Of a stretch of DNA of 64,000 bases, positions 52,860 to 61,475 are shown piece after piece. Position 1 is the stretch's first letter; each line of letters starts with the position of its first letter. The stretch is from an uncultured Faecalibacterium sp. (GTDB taxonomy: Bacteria; Bacillota; Clostridia; Oscillospirales; Ruminococcaceae). The translations under genes and the position numbers were made by a program. The DNA lies in the NCBI GenBank assembly GCA_937907025.1, contig CALESJ010000027.1, forward strand, positions 124,001-188,000, given 5' to 3'. The notes beneath the pieces were generated by a model. The model was not told the origin of the DNA. It ran no database searches and was given only the letters and a program-made list of their open reading frames with translations.

Positions 52860-53987
52860 TTACTTTTTGCGGTCGAAATACATATACACCTGGCACGGAA
52901 TCATGCCGTTATAAATTTTGCGGCGTTTGGTGGCCTTGCCGCCGAAGTGGGATTCAAAATCCGCGTCGGCGGTGATAGCATACAATCCGGCACCGGGGTT
53001 GGCATGCCAGGCCCGGCCCAGTGCCGCGGCCAGGGCGGCTGCTTCGGCGGCATCGCCCAGACGTTCACCATAGGGCGGATTGGTCAGCACAGTGGCACCG
53101 GCTTTGGGCACAAAGTCTTTCACATCTGCCACCTCAAAATGGCAGCGGTCCCCCACCCCGGCCAGTTTCGCATTGGCCGTGGCCAGCGCCACAGCGGCGG
53201 GGTCGATGTCATAGCCGAAGCCTTCAAAGGCGGCGTCCGGCTTGGCCTGCTCAATGGCCTTGGCGCGCTCGGCGCGCCAGACTTCCGCCGGAACGAAATC
53301 GAACTGTTCGGCAGCAAACCGGCGGCGCAGGCCAGGGGCGATGTTCAGCGCCTTCTGGGCGGCTTCGATCACCAATGTGCCGGACCCGCAGAAGGGGTCC
53401 TGTACCAGGGTATCCCGGCGCACACGGCCCAGGTCGGCAATGGCAGCAGCCAGGGTTTCCTTGATGGGTGCCAGGGTGGCGTTGCGGCGGTAGCCCCGCT
53501 TGTGCAGGCCGTCACCGGAGGTATCCAACATCATTTCCACCGTGTTTTTGCGCAGGGCGAACCGGAGCTTGTACAGCTTGCCGGTTTCGGGCAAGGTGCT
53601 CACATGGTGGCCGGCCATCAGCCGCTTGACCACCGCTTTCTTGACGATGCTCTGGCAGGCTGGCACACTGGAAAGTTGACTGGACAGGCTGGAGCCCTTG
53701 ACCGGGAACTGGGCATCGGCGGGGATGATTTCCTCCCAGGGAATGGAGTACACGCCATCGAACAGTTCATCAAAGGTGGTGGCCTGCCAGGTCTTGAGCA
53801 GCAGCAGAACGCGTTCGGCGGTGCGCAGGTTCAGGTTAGCGGCAGCAATGATGGAGGCATCCCCCTCAAAAATCACGCGGCCGTCGGTGACCTGCACATT
53901 CTGGGCGCCGATACGGCGCACTTCAAACGCCAGCGTGGATTCGGTGCCGAAAAAGCAGGGAGCGACGAGGGTATAAGTAGTGGGCAT
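52860..53987 (-). CDS. THUMP-domain rRNA methyltransferase, RlmL/YpsC type
   Basis: The 375-residue SAM-dependent N2-guanine methyltransferase. The N-terminal THUMP region covers residues about 1-160. LVQDPFCGSGTLVIEAA is the SAM motif, GYDIDPAAVALATANAK the adenine loop and TNPPYGERLGD the catalytic N-P-P-Y motif. The short form, without the RlmK half, is normal for Firmicutes. The substrate is probably G2445-type guanine in 23S rRNA, by family. Confidence 0.88.
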   Translation of the reverse strand: MPTTYTLVAPCFFGTESTLAFEVRRIGAQNVQVTDGRVIFEGDASIIAAANLNLRTAERVLLLLKTWQATTFDELFDGVYSIPWEEIIPADAQFPVKGSSLSSQLSSVPACQSIVKKAVVKRLMAGHHVSTLPETGKLYKLRFALRKNTVEMMLDTSGDGLHKRGYRRNATLAPIKETLAAAIADLGRVRRDTLVQDPFCGSGTLVIEAAQKALNIAPGLRRRFAAEQFDFVPAEVWRAERAKAIEQAKPDAAFEGFGYDIDPAAVALATANAKLAGVGDRCHFEVADVKDFVPKAGATVLTNPPYGERLGDAAEAAALAAALGRAWHANPGAGLYAITADADFESHFGGKATKRRKIYNGMIPCQVYMYFDRKK

Positions 53988-54039
53988 AGGACGTCCTTTC
54001 GTTTGTTAGGGCCGTAGCACAGACAAAACTGTGCCATGT

Positions 54040-54094
54040 AAAAAAGGCAGGCCGCACCGCCCGGCCGGTTGGACCAGGCTGTACAGGGCCTGCC
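54040..54094 (-). terminator. Terminator of the mazG-to-S1 cluster
   Basis: GGCAGGCC (on the minus strand 54094-54087) and GGCCTGCC (54053-54046) pair around a long loop and are followed by TTTTTT (54045-54040). It lies after the S1 gene and before the rRNA methyltransferase gene. Confidence 0.75.
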
Positions 54095-54119
54095 GCTGTC
54101 TGCGGTTCTGGTTTTTGGC

Positions 54120-54587
54120 TCAGCGGCGACGGGAATATCCGCCGCGGCGATTTTCGGTCACGCGCTTGAGGTCCGCGATTTTTTCTTCGCTCTGGGACTT
54201 GTAACGTGCCATCATATCTTCAAAGCTGAGATTGCCCTGCGGCTGCGAGGGCTTGGGCTGCCACACGCGGGGCGGGGCTTCGCGCTTGGCGCGCGGAGCA
54301 GACCCCTGCTGCCGCTGCTGGGAGCCGCCCTGCCGCGCACCGCGCTCGGGTGCCGGCTGTGTGCGCTTGATAGAAAGCGCAATTTTGCCATCCGGTGCAA
54401 TGGACATGATCTTGACCTTGACGGTCTGACCGTCGCTCAGCACGGCTGCCAGGTCCTGCACATACTCGTACGAAACCTCCGAAATGTGGACAAGGCCATT
54501 CTTGCCTTCCGGCAAAGAAACGAAAGCGCCAAACGGCTTGATGCCGGTGACTTTGCCTTCGACGATATCCCCAACCTGAAATGCCAA
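54120..54587 (-). CDS. yabR: S1 RNA-binding domain protein (YabR/GSP13 type)
   Basis: The product has 155 residues. One S1 domain fills the N-terminal half (VGDIVEGKVTGIKPFGAFVSLPEG, NGLVHISEVSYEYV, VKVKIMSIAPDGKIALSIK). The rest is a basic, Arg/Gln/Pro-rich linker with a short helix at the end. It corresponds to yabR in the B. subtilis mazG-yabO-yabP-yabQ-divIC-yabR order. It probably binds RNA or the ribosome. Confidence 0.85.
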   Translation of the reverse strand: MAFQVGDIVEGKVTGIKPFGAFVSLPEGKNGLVHISEVSYEYVQDLAAVLSDGQTVKVKIMSIAPDGKIALSIKRTQPAPERGARQGGSQQRQQGSAPRAKREAPPRVWQPKPSQPQGNLSFEDMMARYKSQSEEKIADLKRVTENRRGGYSRRR

Positions 54588-54676
54588 ACTATGATACCCC
54601 TTTTTCCGGCGGAACGCACTGGCCCCGCCTGTTTTTATTTCAGAAAAGGGCCGTTGCCCTTCACTGTTCCAATGGT

Positions 54677-54958
54677 TTACTTGCCGCTGATATCTCTCCA
54701 GATGCGCTCGTTGGGCTTGGAGTAGCCTTCATCACGGGCAATGCGCTCGATGATGGCATCTTCCCCATCATCCAGCGTGCGCTGCAGCTCCTCATTTTCA
54801 GCCAGCTGGTCGTTCAGCTGCGCCTGTACACTGACCAGTTCCTGCTGCTTGGCACTGATGGACATCTGGCAGCGTACCAGGCTGTAAATCAGCGATGCGC
54901 ACAGGATCAGAATCAGCAGCGGGAGCAAACGCCGCAATATACCGGACTTTCGGCTCAT
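54677..54958 (-). CDS. divIC: Septum formation initiator, DivIC/FtsB family
   Basis: The product has 93 residues. A single N-terminal membrane helix (LLPLLILILCASLIYSLV) is followed by a coiled coil (SAKQQELVSVQAQLNDQLAENEELQ) and the family's C-terminal IERIARDEGYSKPNERI. DivIC links FtsL and the late division proteins. Its place between yabQ and the S1 gene is the conserved Firmicutes order. Confidence 0.88.
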   Translation of the reverse strand: MSRKSGILRRLLPLLILILCASLIYSLVRCQMSISAKQQELVSVQAQLNDQLAENEELQRTLDDGEDAIIERIARDEGYSKPNERIWRDISGK

Positions 54959-55008
54959 GGTCTGCTCCGCCTCCTTTGTATTGTCGGATATAGCAGATTT
55001 ATGCAGAA

Positions 55009-55494
55009 TTAATTATATAATATTTTCCTCTGTTTTTGCAACTGTTTTTTCTTCTTTGTTACTTTTTGTTTGATTTTTTTCGATTTCAAGGCGTTTTTTG
55101 TTTGTTTTCGACTCCTGTACCGCTGCCGCAGATGCACAAAAGGCGCCGCAGCAGCCTTTTGAAGATGCCCGGCACAGAATTCGAGCCCTGCCGCCAGGCG
55201 GTGTGTCAAGCTGTGCAGCATGCCGGACACAGCCCACTGCCAGGCCAGGGCACCGGCGCCCATTCCCAGCGCCATGTACCACCGTGCTCCCCCGCCGGCC
55301 GAGGCCGAAGCCGCAAACCCGCACAAAAGCACGGCCGCCGCCGAAAAAGCTGCCAGGTCCCACAGAAATCCCAGGACCCGGCCATTGCCGAACACTAGGC
55401 CCGCCAGGTCCCGTACGGCGCCCAGCAGCAGCCCCAGGCCCAGGCACCACAGCACATCCCGCCCCACAGCCCAAAGGTCCGGTGCGGCCGCCAT
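55009..55494 (-). CDS. yabQ: Spore cortex protein YabQ family
   Basis: The product has 161 residues. Several membrane segments (LWCLGLGLLLGAVRDLAGLV, FLWDLAAFSAAAVLLCGFA and MALGMGAGALAWQWAVSGML) and a long Lys/Arg/Gln-rich tail match the YabQ pattern. In Bacillus YabQ is needed for spore cortex formation. The start overlaps the yabP stop (TGATG). Its retention is interesting in a group often considered non-sporulating. Confidence 0.75.
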   Translation of the reverse strand: MAAAPDLWAVGRDVLWCLGLGLLLGAVRDLAGLVFGNGRVLGFLWDLAAFSAAAVLLCGFAASASAGGGARWYMALGMGAGALAWQWAVSGMLHSLTHRLAAGLEFCAGHLQKAAAAPFVHLRQRYRSRKQTKNALKSKKIKQKVTKKKKQLQKQRKILYN

Positions 55495-55805
55495 CAGCGC
55501 AAAAGGCGGGCCAGCAATCCCCCGCTGCTTTCCCGGTTTTCGGTGTACTGCAGGAATTCGATTTTTCCCGTAATGTGGACCTGACCGGTTCGCACCGACA
55601 GTTCCCCGATCTGTATGCCATGCCCGCCGATGGTCAAATCTCCCTGGGCCGTCTTCAGCAAAGCACCGGTTTCATCGCAGCTGACGATGCGGGTGACCCC
55701 GGTGACCGTGAGCCGGGCACGGTCCTCCAATTGAAGCGTATGGGATTTGAACGCCGGGACTTCGGCCGGCGGCAAGGCAGCGGTCTGGCTGGTTTGTTCT
55801 GGCAT
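55494..55805 (-). CDS. yabP: Sporulation protein YabP/YqfC family
   Basis: The product has 103 residues starting at MPEQTSQTA (AAGGGGG upstream). The conserved region SHTLQLEDRARLTVTGVTRIVSCDE, then GDLTIGGHGIQIGELSVRTGQVHITGKIE, fits the YabP/YqfC beta-rich family. In Bacillus it acts in the mother cell during sporulation. It is coupled to yabQ and lies downstream of rqcP. Confidence 0.82.
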   Translation of the reverse strand: MPEQTSQTAALPPAEVPAFKSHTLQLEDRARLTVTGVTRIVSCDETGALLKTAQGDLTIGGHGIQIGELSVRTGQVHITGKIEFLQYTENRESSGGLLARLLR

Positions 55806-55894
55806 AGAAAAAAGCCCCCTTGGTGCGGTATGGTAATACATATGCACCAGAGAGCTTGTTTATGCCCCCATCCGGGGCAGGCCGGAAAGTTTTT

Positions 55895-56140
55895 TCAGCC
55901 TTCCAGCACTTCGTACAATTCGCGGGCAACGTCCTTGCCTTTGGGTTCCTCCACCGAAAGAACACGGACCTTGACCGGACGGTTGCCGAAGGTGATTTCG
56001 ATCACGTCGCCGACCTTGACCGCATAGCTGGCCTTGGCAGGCTTGCCGCCCACCAGAATGCGGCCGGCATCGGCCACTTCATTGGCCAGGGTGCGGCGCT
56101 TGATCAGGCGGCTGACCTTGAGATATTTATCCAGACGCAT
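55895..56140 (-). CDS. rqcP: S4-domain ribosome quality control protein RqcP (YabO)
   Basis: The 81-residue protein is almost wholly an S4 RNA-binding domain: MRLDKYLKVSRLIKRRTLANEVADAGRI, then VKVGDVIEITF. RqcP binds stalled large ribosomal subunits and works with RqcH in alanine tailing. AAAGGAAAG precedes the ATG at 56140. It has the usual length and the usual place between hup and yabP. Confidence 0.88.
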   Translation of the reverse strand: MRLDKYLKVSRLIKRRTLANEVADAGRILVGGKPAKASYAVKVGDVIEITFGNRPVKVRVLSVEEPKGKDVARELYEVLEG

Positions 56141-56164
56141 GGGCTTTCCTTTCCGATTGACCAT

Positions 56165-56204
56165 AAAAAAGATGCCTGCCGGGCCAGACAAGCCGGCGGC
56201 AGGC
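56165..56204 (-). terminator. Terminator after the HU gene
   Basis: On the minus strand GCCTGCCG (56204-56197) and CGGCAGGC (56181-56174) pair, followed after three bases by TTTTTT (56170-56165). It separates the highly expressed HU gene from rqcP. Confidence 0.75.
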
Positions 56205-56226
56205 AATGCGCTTTGAAAACGCTTGA

Positions 56227-56499
56227 TTACTTGACAGCGTCTTTCAGGGCCTTGCCGGCGCTGAAGGCGGGCAGCTTAGAAGCAGGAATGGTCATGGGCT
56301 CACGAGTCTGGGGGTTACGGCCCTGACGTTCCTTGCGCTCACGCACTTCAAAAGTGCCGAAGCCGACCAGGGATACCTTCTCGCCATTCTTCAGAGCATC
56401 GGTGATCACGTCCAGCGTGGCGCTGACAGCCTTCTCGGCGTCCTTCTTGGTCAGGCCGGCATTGGTAGCGACAGCGGCGATCAGTTCAACTTTGGTCAT
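56227..56499 (-). CDS. hup: HU-type DNA-binding protein
   Basis: The 90-residue histone-like protein is of full length: [25 protein letters not shown], then [23 protein letters not shown] and the arm with [18 protein letters not shown]. It bends and compacts DNA as a dimer. GGAGG precedes the ATG. It lies in the conserved cluster with mazG upstream and rqcP downstream. Confidence 0.96.
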   Translation of the reverse strand: MTKVELIAAVATNAGLTKKDAEKAVSATLDVITDALKNGEKVSLVGFGTFEVRERKERQGRNPQTREPMTIPASKLPAFSAGKALKDAVK

Positions 56500-56561
56500 T
56501 GTTTATACCTCCAAGTGATTTATATGCCAAAAGCGGGTTACGAACATTCACAGTTCCGCCT

Positions 56562-57248
56562 TTAGACGGTTGTTTCGGGTGCGTTTTTCTCAAACGCATC
56601 ATTGCAGCGGGTCAGCGCCTGTTCCGGGTTGATGCCCGAAGCCCGCGCCAGAGCCACCGCCGCAAACAGCAGCTGTCCCATCGCCTGTTCGGCTTCGGGA
56701 CCGTTCTGTGCAGCCTTCTGTGCCAGCTGCGCCAGTTCTTCCGGCGCAGGGGCTTTCGTTTCCGTGCCATGCTTGGCGGCGCGCTTCTGCAGTTTGGCGG
56801 CACGCATCAGGGCAGGAAGAGCGTGGGGCACGCTGGCCAGGTCCGCTGCCATGGTGGTGCGGCCCTTTTCCATATTCTTGAGCGCATCCCAGTCATTTAT
56901 GCCTTCGGCACCGCTCTGGGCCCCAAAAATATGTGGATGACGCCAGATCAGCTTACGGCACACGCCATCACAGATCTGCGCCCAGCCGCCGCGACCGGAT
57001 TCTTCCTCAATGCGGGCATGGAACACGACCTGCATCAGCACATCCCCCAGCTCTTCACACAGAAGTTCCGGGTCCTGCAGATCAATGGCGTCCACCGCCT
57101 CGTACGCTTCCTCCAGGAAGTTCATGCGGATGGATTCATGGGTCTGCACCTTATCCCACGGGCAACCGTTTTCCGGGTCCCGCAGAATGGCAATGATGGC
57201 CACCAGGTCATCGGCCGTATACTGAACTTTTTGCGGATATTCGGTCAT
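56562..57248 (-). CDS. mazG: Nucleoside triphosphate pyrophosphohydrolase MazG
   Basis: The 228-residue enzyme hydrolyses (d)NTPs to monophosphates. The MazG signatures are present: LRDPENGCPWDKVQTHESI, then FLEEAYEAVDAI, EELGDVLMQVVFHARI and, near the C-terminus, LLFAAVALARASGINPEQAL with its own metal-site pattern. The start at 57248 (MTEYPQK) has GGGGAGA upstream. There is no N-terminal methylase domain, unlike B. subtilis YabN. Confidence 0.92.
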   Translation of the reverse strand: MTEYPQKVQYTADDLVAIIAILRDPENGCPWDKVQTHESIRMNFLEEAYEAVDAIDLQDPELLCEELGDVLMQVVFHARIEEESGRGGWAQICDGVCRKLIWRHPHIFGAQSGAEGINDWDALKNMEKGRTTMAADLASVPHALPALMRAAKLQKRAAKHGTETKAPAPEELAQLAQKAAQNGPEAEQAMGQLLFAAVALARASGINPEQALTRCNDAFEKNAPETTV

Positions 57249-57321
57249 ATTCTCCCCTGCGGCGCCGCGGCGCACCGAGTTTCTATTGTACAACAGAATT
57301 TCAATTCGTCAAGCCACTTTT

Positions 57322-57801
57322 TTACAGCTGTGCGCCGCAGTGGTTGCAGAACAGCGCGTCCACGTCGACTTTCGCATTGCAGACCGGGCAGGTCTTGGTA
57401 GGCTGGTTGGGGGAAATGTCTTCCTCCTCCTCAAAGAATTCTTCCTCGGGCGCGGCGGCTTCGGCGGTATCGGTCACATCGGTGGCCTGGGCGGCAGCCT
57501 GCTCGGCCTGGGCAGCCTCATCGGCGGTCATACGGGCCTTGATTTCTTCGATGGAAGCTTCGATGGAAGCAATGTGTTCGATGTACTTATCCACCAGAGG
57601 CTGGTTCTCCTCGCCGGACTTGTGCAGGGTATATACCAGGGCGCCCAGCTGGCGCTGTGCCTTGGAGAGCTGGGTCTGCTGATTGATCAGGTCGAGCTGG
57701 TTCTTGCCCTTGTCGGCCAGATCCATCGCGGTCTTTTTGGCCACATCAACAAACTGCATGCTCTGTTCTTTGATCTTATCAAAATCGAGTTCAAACGTCA
57801 T
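57322..57801 (-). CDS. Zinc-ribbon protein with helical N-terminal part
   Basis: The product has 159 residues. The first 75 residues form a coiled-coil-like helix (LDFDKIKEQSMQFVDVAKKT). A second helix and a very acidic, Ala-rich stretch follow (residues about 95-135), and a C-terminal zinc ribbon (CPVCNAKVDVDALFCNHCG). The function is unknown; similar small zinc-ribbon proteins are common in this group. It lies upstream of mazG on the same strand. Confidence 0.65.
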   Translation of the reverse strand: MTFELDFDKIKEQSMQFVDVAKKTAMDLADKGKNQLDLINQQTQLSKAQRQLGALVYTLHKSGEENQPLVDKYIEHIASIEASIEEIKARMTADEAAQAEQAAAQATDVTDTAEAAAPEEEFFEEEEDISPNQPTKTCPVCNAKVDVDALFCNHCGAQL

Positions 57802-57962
57802 GGGAAACGCACCTCACATTCATAAAATACTGGGGCGGGCCGTGTTCCGCACGACCCGTTGCTATCTGCATTATAGCCGATTGCGCCGCGCATTGCAATC
57901 TGAAATGCGGCGAAAATGTTACGTTTTCGTTAATATTTGCCAGTATTAGTACAGCCTACTGA

Positions 57963-58892
57963 TTATTGTCCAATAAATTCGCGCAGCATGCTGTCGGAAG
58001 GCACTTCTGTGCCGGGCATCGGGTCAAAAGCGGCGAAACGGTTGCACAGGTCCTGCAGGCGGCCGGCATAGTCGGTGGCGGTCATCTTGCGGGTATAATG
58101 CCCCCAAAGGCAGACCTCATAGCTGAAAGAGGTATCCAGCACCAGATCGGCGCGGCTCTTGAACGCCTTGATATACCGATCTTCCGACTGGCAGACATGG
58201 GGCCACAGCCGCAGGGTAAAGTCCGCATCATGGCCGCGGAACAGAAAATCCCGGGTCAGGCGGCGGGCCAGACGGATGTCCCGGGTGGCCAGCACGCGAG
58301 ACCCGTCCGGAGCGGCGTACTCCTCCCGCAGGCCGGCGTAAATGTGGATAGCGGCGCCTTCGGGCAGTTCGGAAACACCCAAAGCCGGATTGAAGGCATG
58401 CAGGCCTTCGATGACGACCACACCGCCCCGCCCGTCGATATGGCGGGTGGTCCCGGTGGGCTTCTGGGTCAGAAAATCAAAAATAGGGGTATCACAGGTA
58501 CCGGTTTCGGCCAGGTTTTGCAGGCAGCGGCGCAGTACCGGAAGGTCCAGCGCCTCCACGCATTCATAGTCGTCCGAGCCGTCCGCCTGTTTGGGATACC
58601 GGCCTTCCCCCACAAAAAAGTCGTCCAGGCTGATGACGGCGCTGCGGCGGCCGGCGGCAGCGATCCGCTCGGACAGTTTGCGGGCGGTGGTGGTCTTGCC
58701 GGCGGCCGAAGGACCGGTCAGCATAACAATCTGTGCCCCGCTGTTCAGCGCTGCCTGGGCAGCGGCATCCAGACGGTCATGGTACCGCTGCTCGCATACC
58801 TGCACGAAGCGGGCCTGGTCGGCAGCGGCCAGATTGATCAGTTCACAGCCGACCAGCCGTTTGGGCGGCGTCTGTTTGGAAACAAGTGTCAT
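57963..58892 (-). CDS. Uridine kinase-like nucleoside kinase
   Basis: The product has 309 residues. Walker A GPSAAGKTTTARKL lies near residue 60, followed by SLDDFFVGEGRYPKQ and VVIEGLHAFNPAL, which match the uridine kinase/phosphoribulokinase fold. The N- and C-terminal regions differ from Udk, so the substrate is uncertain. AAGGGAG precedes the ATG at 58892. The gene overlaps the end of hemZ by 50 bases, a rather long overlap. Confidence 0.75.
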   Translation of the reverse strand: MTLVSKQTPPKRLVGCELINLAAADQARFVQVCEQRYHDRLDAAAQAALNSGAQIVMLTGPSAAGKTTTARKLSERIAAAGRRSAVISLDDFFVGEGRYPKQADGSDDYECVEALDLPVLRRCLQNLAETGTCDTPIFDFLTQKPTGTTRHIDGRGGVVVIEGLHAFNPALGVSELPEGAAIHIYAGLREEYAAPDGSRVLATRDIRLARRLTRDFLFRGHDADFTLRLWPHVCQSEDRYIKAFKSRADLVLDTSFSYEVCLWGHYTRKMTATDYAGRLQDLCNRFAAFDPMPGTEVPSDSMLREFIGQ

Positions 58893-60336
58893 AGAATCGT
58901 TTCACTCCCTTCTTGCGGTCCAGGACCGTATCGAAGCGATCAATATATTCGGTCGGGTATTTGAAGTTGAAGATGCGCTCGATCCTGCCGCGGCGCTGCC
59001 CCGGCATGACCAGCTTGGTGGAACCACCCGCTCCGGCCGACAGGATCGTGTGGACTTCCTCCATAATGTAAATGTTATACAGGCACTCCCGGCCGGGTTT
59101 GCTCCAGCCGATGTTTTCCAGGTTCTGCAGCGTGCCTTTCTGGCGGTAGAGGTAATAGGGGCGGTATCCCGCCTGATACAAAAGGTCACAGCTTTGCAGC
59201 ATGGCTGCCACATCAGCATATGCAGCAGCGCGGTGTTCCACCACCAGATTGGAGGCCCGCTTGAGGGTCAAAGTATGCACGGTGATGTTTTCCGGGTCCA
59301 GAGAGATGGCCGTTTCCAGGCTGCGGCGGAAACCTTCCACCGTATCCCCGGGCAGCCCGGCAATCAGGTCCATGTTGATGTTATCGTGGCCCACGGCCCG
59401 GGCGGTGCGGTAACAGTCCAGAATATCCTGGGCGGTATGACGGCGCCCGATATTGCGCAGCACTTCATCGGAGAAGGTCTGCGGGTTGATGGAAATACGG
59501 GTTGCCCCGTACTCCTTCAGAATCCGCAGCTTTTCTTCATCGGTACAATCAGGACGCCCGGCTTCCACCGTATACTCCTGCAGTTCGGACAGCGGGAAGC
59601 TTTCGGCCATCTGCGCCATGAGTTTGCGCAGCCGTGGCGCCGTCAGGCTGGTGGGGGTCCCGCCGCCGATGTACAGCGTGCGAACCCGCAGGCCGCATTC
59701 ATCCACCGCCTGCCGGGTAGCGATGAGTTCCCGGCACAGGCAGTCCACATAGGGTTCCACCAGGGCACGGGTGGCCTTATCCCCCACCGTGCGGGAAACA
59801 AAGCTGCAGTAGCTGCACCGCGTGGGGCAGAACGGAATGCCCGCGTAGACGCTGCAGTCCATGGGCTGGGAATCTTCCAGAACCGGACGCTGCAGGTCCG
59901 CGATGGACAGGGCCATTTCATAGCGTTTGGGAGTACAGTCGTACTCGTCCAGGAAGCGCTGTTTGATCTGTTCCTCGGTGGCACCGGCATCCCGCATATC
60001 GTGGATGATACGCACCGGGCGTACACCGGTCATCATGCCCCAGGGCGGGCGGATGCCGGTGTGTTCACAGGCCAGCGTATACAGAAGACGGCACAGGGCA
60101 TACTCCCGCTGTTTGGGCGGCAGATCACGCTCCACCGTGGCAATTTTCCAGAACAGGTCACCGTCCTGGCGCAGACAGACGATCTGGGCCAGGCTGTGAT
60201 CCACAGCCGCGATAATGTCCTGTTCCGGGTCGTCCAGGCGGCAGTCCGCCCCGCCCAGAACCGCATCCGGGAAAAACAGACGGGCCACATGTTCGGCCTC
60301 ATAACCGGCCGACGGGCCGCGCAGAATGATGTGCAT
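58843..60336 (-). CDS. hemZ: Coproporphyrinogen dehydrogenase HemZ (radical SAM)
   Basis: The product has 497 residues. The N-terminal domain of about 150 residues is special to HemZ. The radical SAM motif is CPTRCSYCSF (CxxxCxxC), followed by TLYIGGGTPTSL and NMDLIAGLPGDTVEGF of the HemN family. Oxygen-independent coproporphyrinogen III oxidation is the family role, but no other heme gene is in the window and some HemN-like proteins have other functions. AGGAGG precedes the ATG. Confidence 0.88.
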   Translation of the reverse strand: MHIILRGPSAGYEAEHVARLFFPDAVLGGADCRLDDPEQDIIAAVDHSLAQIVCLRQDGDLFWKIATVERDLPPKQREYALCRLLYTLACEHTGIRPPWGMMTGVRPVRIIHDMRDAGATEEQIKQRFLDEYDCTPKRYEMALSIADLQRPVLEDSQPMDCSVYAGIPFCPTRCSYCSFVSRTVGDKATRALVEPYVDCLCRELIATRQAVDECGLRVRTLYIGGGTPTSLTAPRLRKLMAQMAESFPLSELQEYTVEAGRPDCTDEEKLRILKEYGATRISINPQTFSDEVLRNIGRRHTAQDILDCYRTARAVGHDNINMDLIAGLPGDTVEGFRRSLETAISLDPENITVHTLTLKRASNLVVEHRAAAYADVAAMLQSCDLLYQAGYRPYYLYRQKGTLQNLENIGWSKPGRECLYNIYIMEEVHTILSAGAGGSTKLVMPGQRRGRIERIFNFKYPTEYIDRFDTVLDRKKGVKRFYDTCFQTDAAQTAGRL

Positions 60337-60357
60337 GCGGAGAACCTCCTGCCAAAA

Positions 60358-60963
60358 TCAGTACCATTCACCCAGCAGATACGGGTTGCTGCGGCGTTCT
60401 TGGCCAAGGGTGGAAAAGCTTTCGTGGCCGGGCAGAACTTTGGTTTCGTCCGGCAGGGGCAGATTTGCCACCAGCGAAAGGCTGGTACGCATCTGTTCGG
60501 GGCTGCCGTCCGGCAGGTCCGTACGGCCGCAGGACGAAGCAAACAGGGTATCGCCGCTGAACAGGCAGCCGCCGCAGGCCAGGCAGACACTGCCCCGGCT
60601 GTGCCCCGGTGTGTGCCAGACCCGGAAGGTGAGTTCATCCACCGTGACGGTACCGTTTTCGGGCCAGGGTTCGTCGATGACATCCCGGGTCAGCGGGAAC
60701 ATCTGGGTGCCCTGGGCATCGGCAGGGTCCATCATCACCTTGGCGCCGGTCTGCTTTTTCAGAGCTGCCACGGCCCCCACATGGTCGTAGTGGCCATGGG
60801 TCAGGAAGATATGGGTCAGGGTGGCACCGGCTTCCTTCAGCGGGTTCAGATACTGGGCCGAGTCCGCTGCCGGATCGATGGCAATGCCATGACCGGCTTC
60901 GGTGATAATCAGAAAGGTATTGGTACACAGCGGCCAGGGGCCGGAAATATGCAGCAGTTTCAT
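60358..60963 (-). CDS. MBL-fold metallohydrolase, glyoxalase II-like
   Basis: The product has 201 residues. The metal motif is THGHYDHVG (HxHxDH), with further ligands in WHTPGHSRGSVCL and GHESF near the end. This fits small glyoxalase II-type hydrolases that act on thioesters, although the substrate is unknown. It lies 12 bases downstream of dtd on the same strand. Confidence 0.88.
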   Translation of the reverse strand: MKLLHISGPWPLCTNTFLIITEAGHGIAIDPAADSAQYLNPLKEAGATLTHIFLTHGHYDHVGAVAALKKQTGAKVMMDPADAQGTQMFPLTRDVIDEPWPENGTVTVDELTFRVWHTPGHSRGSVCLACGGCLFSGDTLFASSCGRTDLPDGSPEQMRTSLSLVANLPLPDETKVLPGHESFSTLGQERRSNPYLLGEWY

Positions 60964-60975
60964 TTGGGTCTTACC

Positions 60976-61431
60976 TCACTTTTTCCATTCGTCGGTATCG
61001 ATCATGATGGTCACGGGACCGTCATTGGTCAGTGCCACCTGCATATCAGCACCGAATTCTCCGTGCTGCAGGTCCTTGAGGGGCTGCTTGCGGAGTTCGG
61101 CCAGGAAAGCTTCATACAGAGATTCGGCGGCTTCCCCCTTGGCGGCCCGGATAAAGCTGGGACGATTGCCACGGGAAGTATCACCGTACAGGGTAAAGTT
61201 GGATACCACCAGCACGGACAGGCCCAGTTCCACCGCGCTGCGGTTGAGCTTGCCCTGCTCATCGGCAAAGATGCGCAGATTGGCGCACTTGGCGGCCAGT
61301 TTGGGGACGATGGCGGCGTCTTCCCCGTCGCAGACACCCAGCAGAATGACAAGGCCCGGGCCGATAACACGGGGCTCGCCGCCGTTGACGACCACCGAGG
61401 CCCCCGATACACGTTGAATCACAGCGCGCAT
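60976..61431 (-). CDS. dtd: D-aminoacyl-tRNA deacylase
   Basis: The 151-residue enzyme removes D-amino acids (and Gly from tRNA-Ala) from mischarged tRNA. The start MRAVIQRVSGASVVV, SVLVVSNFTLYGDTSRGNRPSF with the SQFTLY-like motif and the NDGPVTIMID Gly-cisPro region are all present. It lies downstream of relA as in many bacteria, here with a membrane protein gene in between. Confidence 0.94.
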   Translation of the reverse strand: MRAVIQRVSGASVVVNGGEPRVIGPGLVILLGVCDGEDAAIVPKLAAKCANLRIFADEQGKLNRSAVELGLSVLVVSNFTLYGDTSRGNRPSFIRAAKGEAAESLYEAFLAELRKQPLKDLQHGEFGADMQVALTNDGPVTIMIDTDEWKK

Positions 61432-61475
61432 GAATATGTTCTCCTTACTTATTTATAGGAATTGTCCGGCATCGC

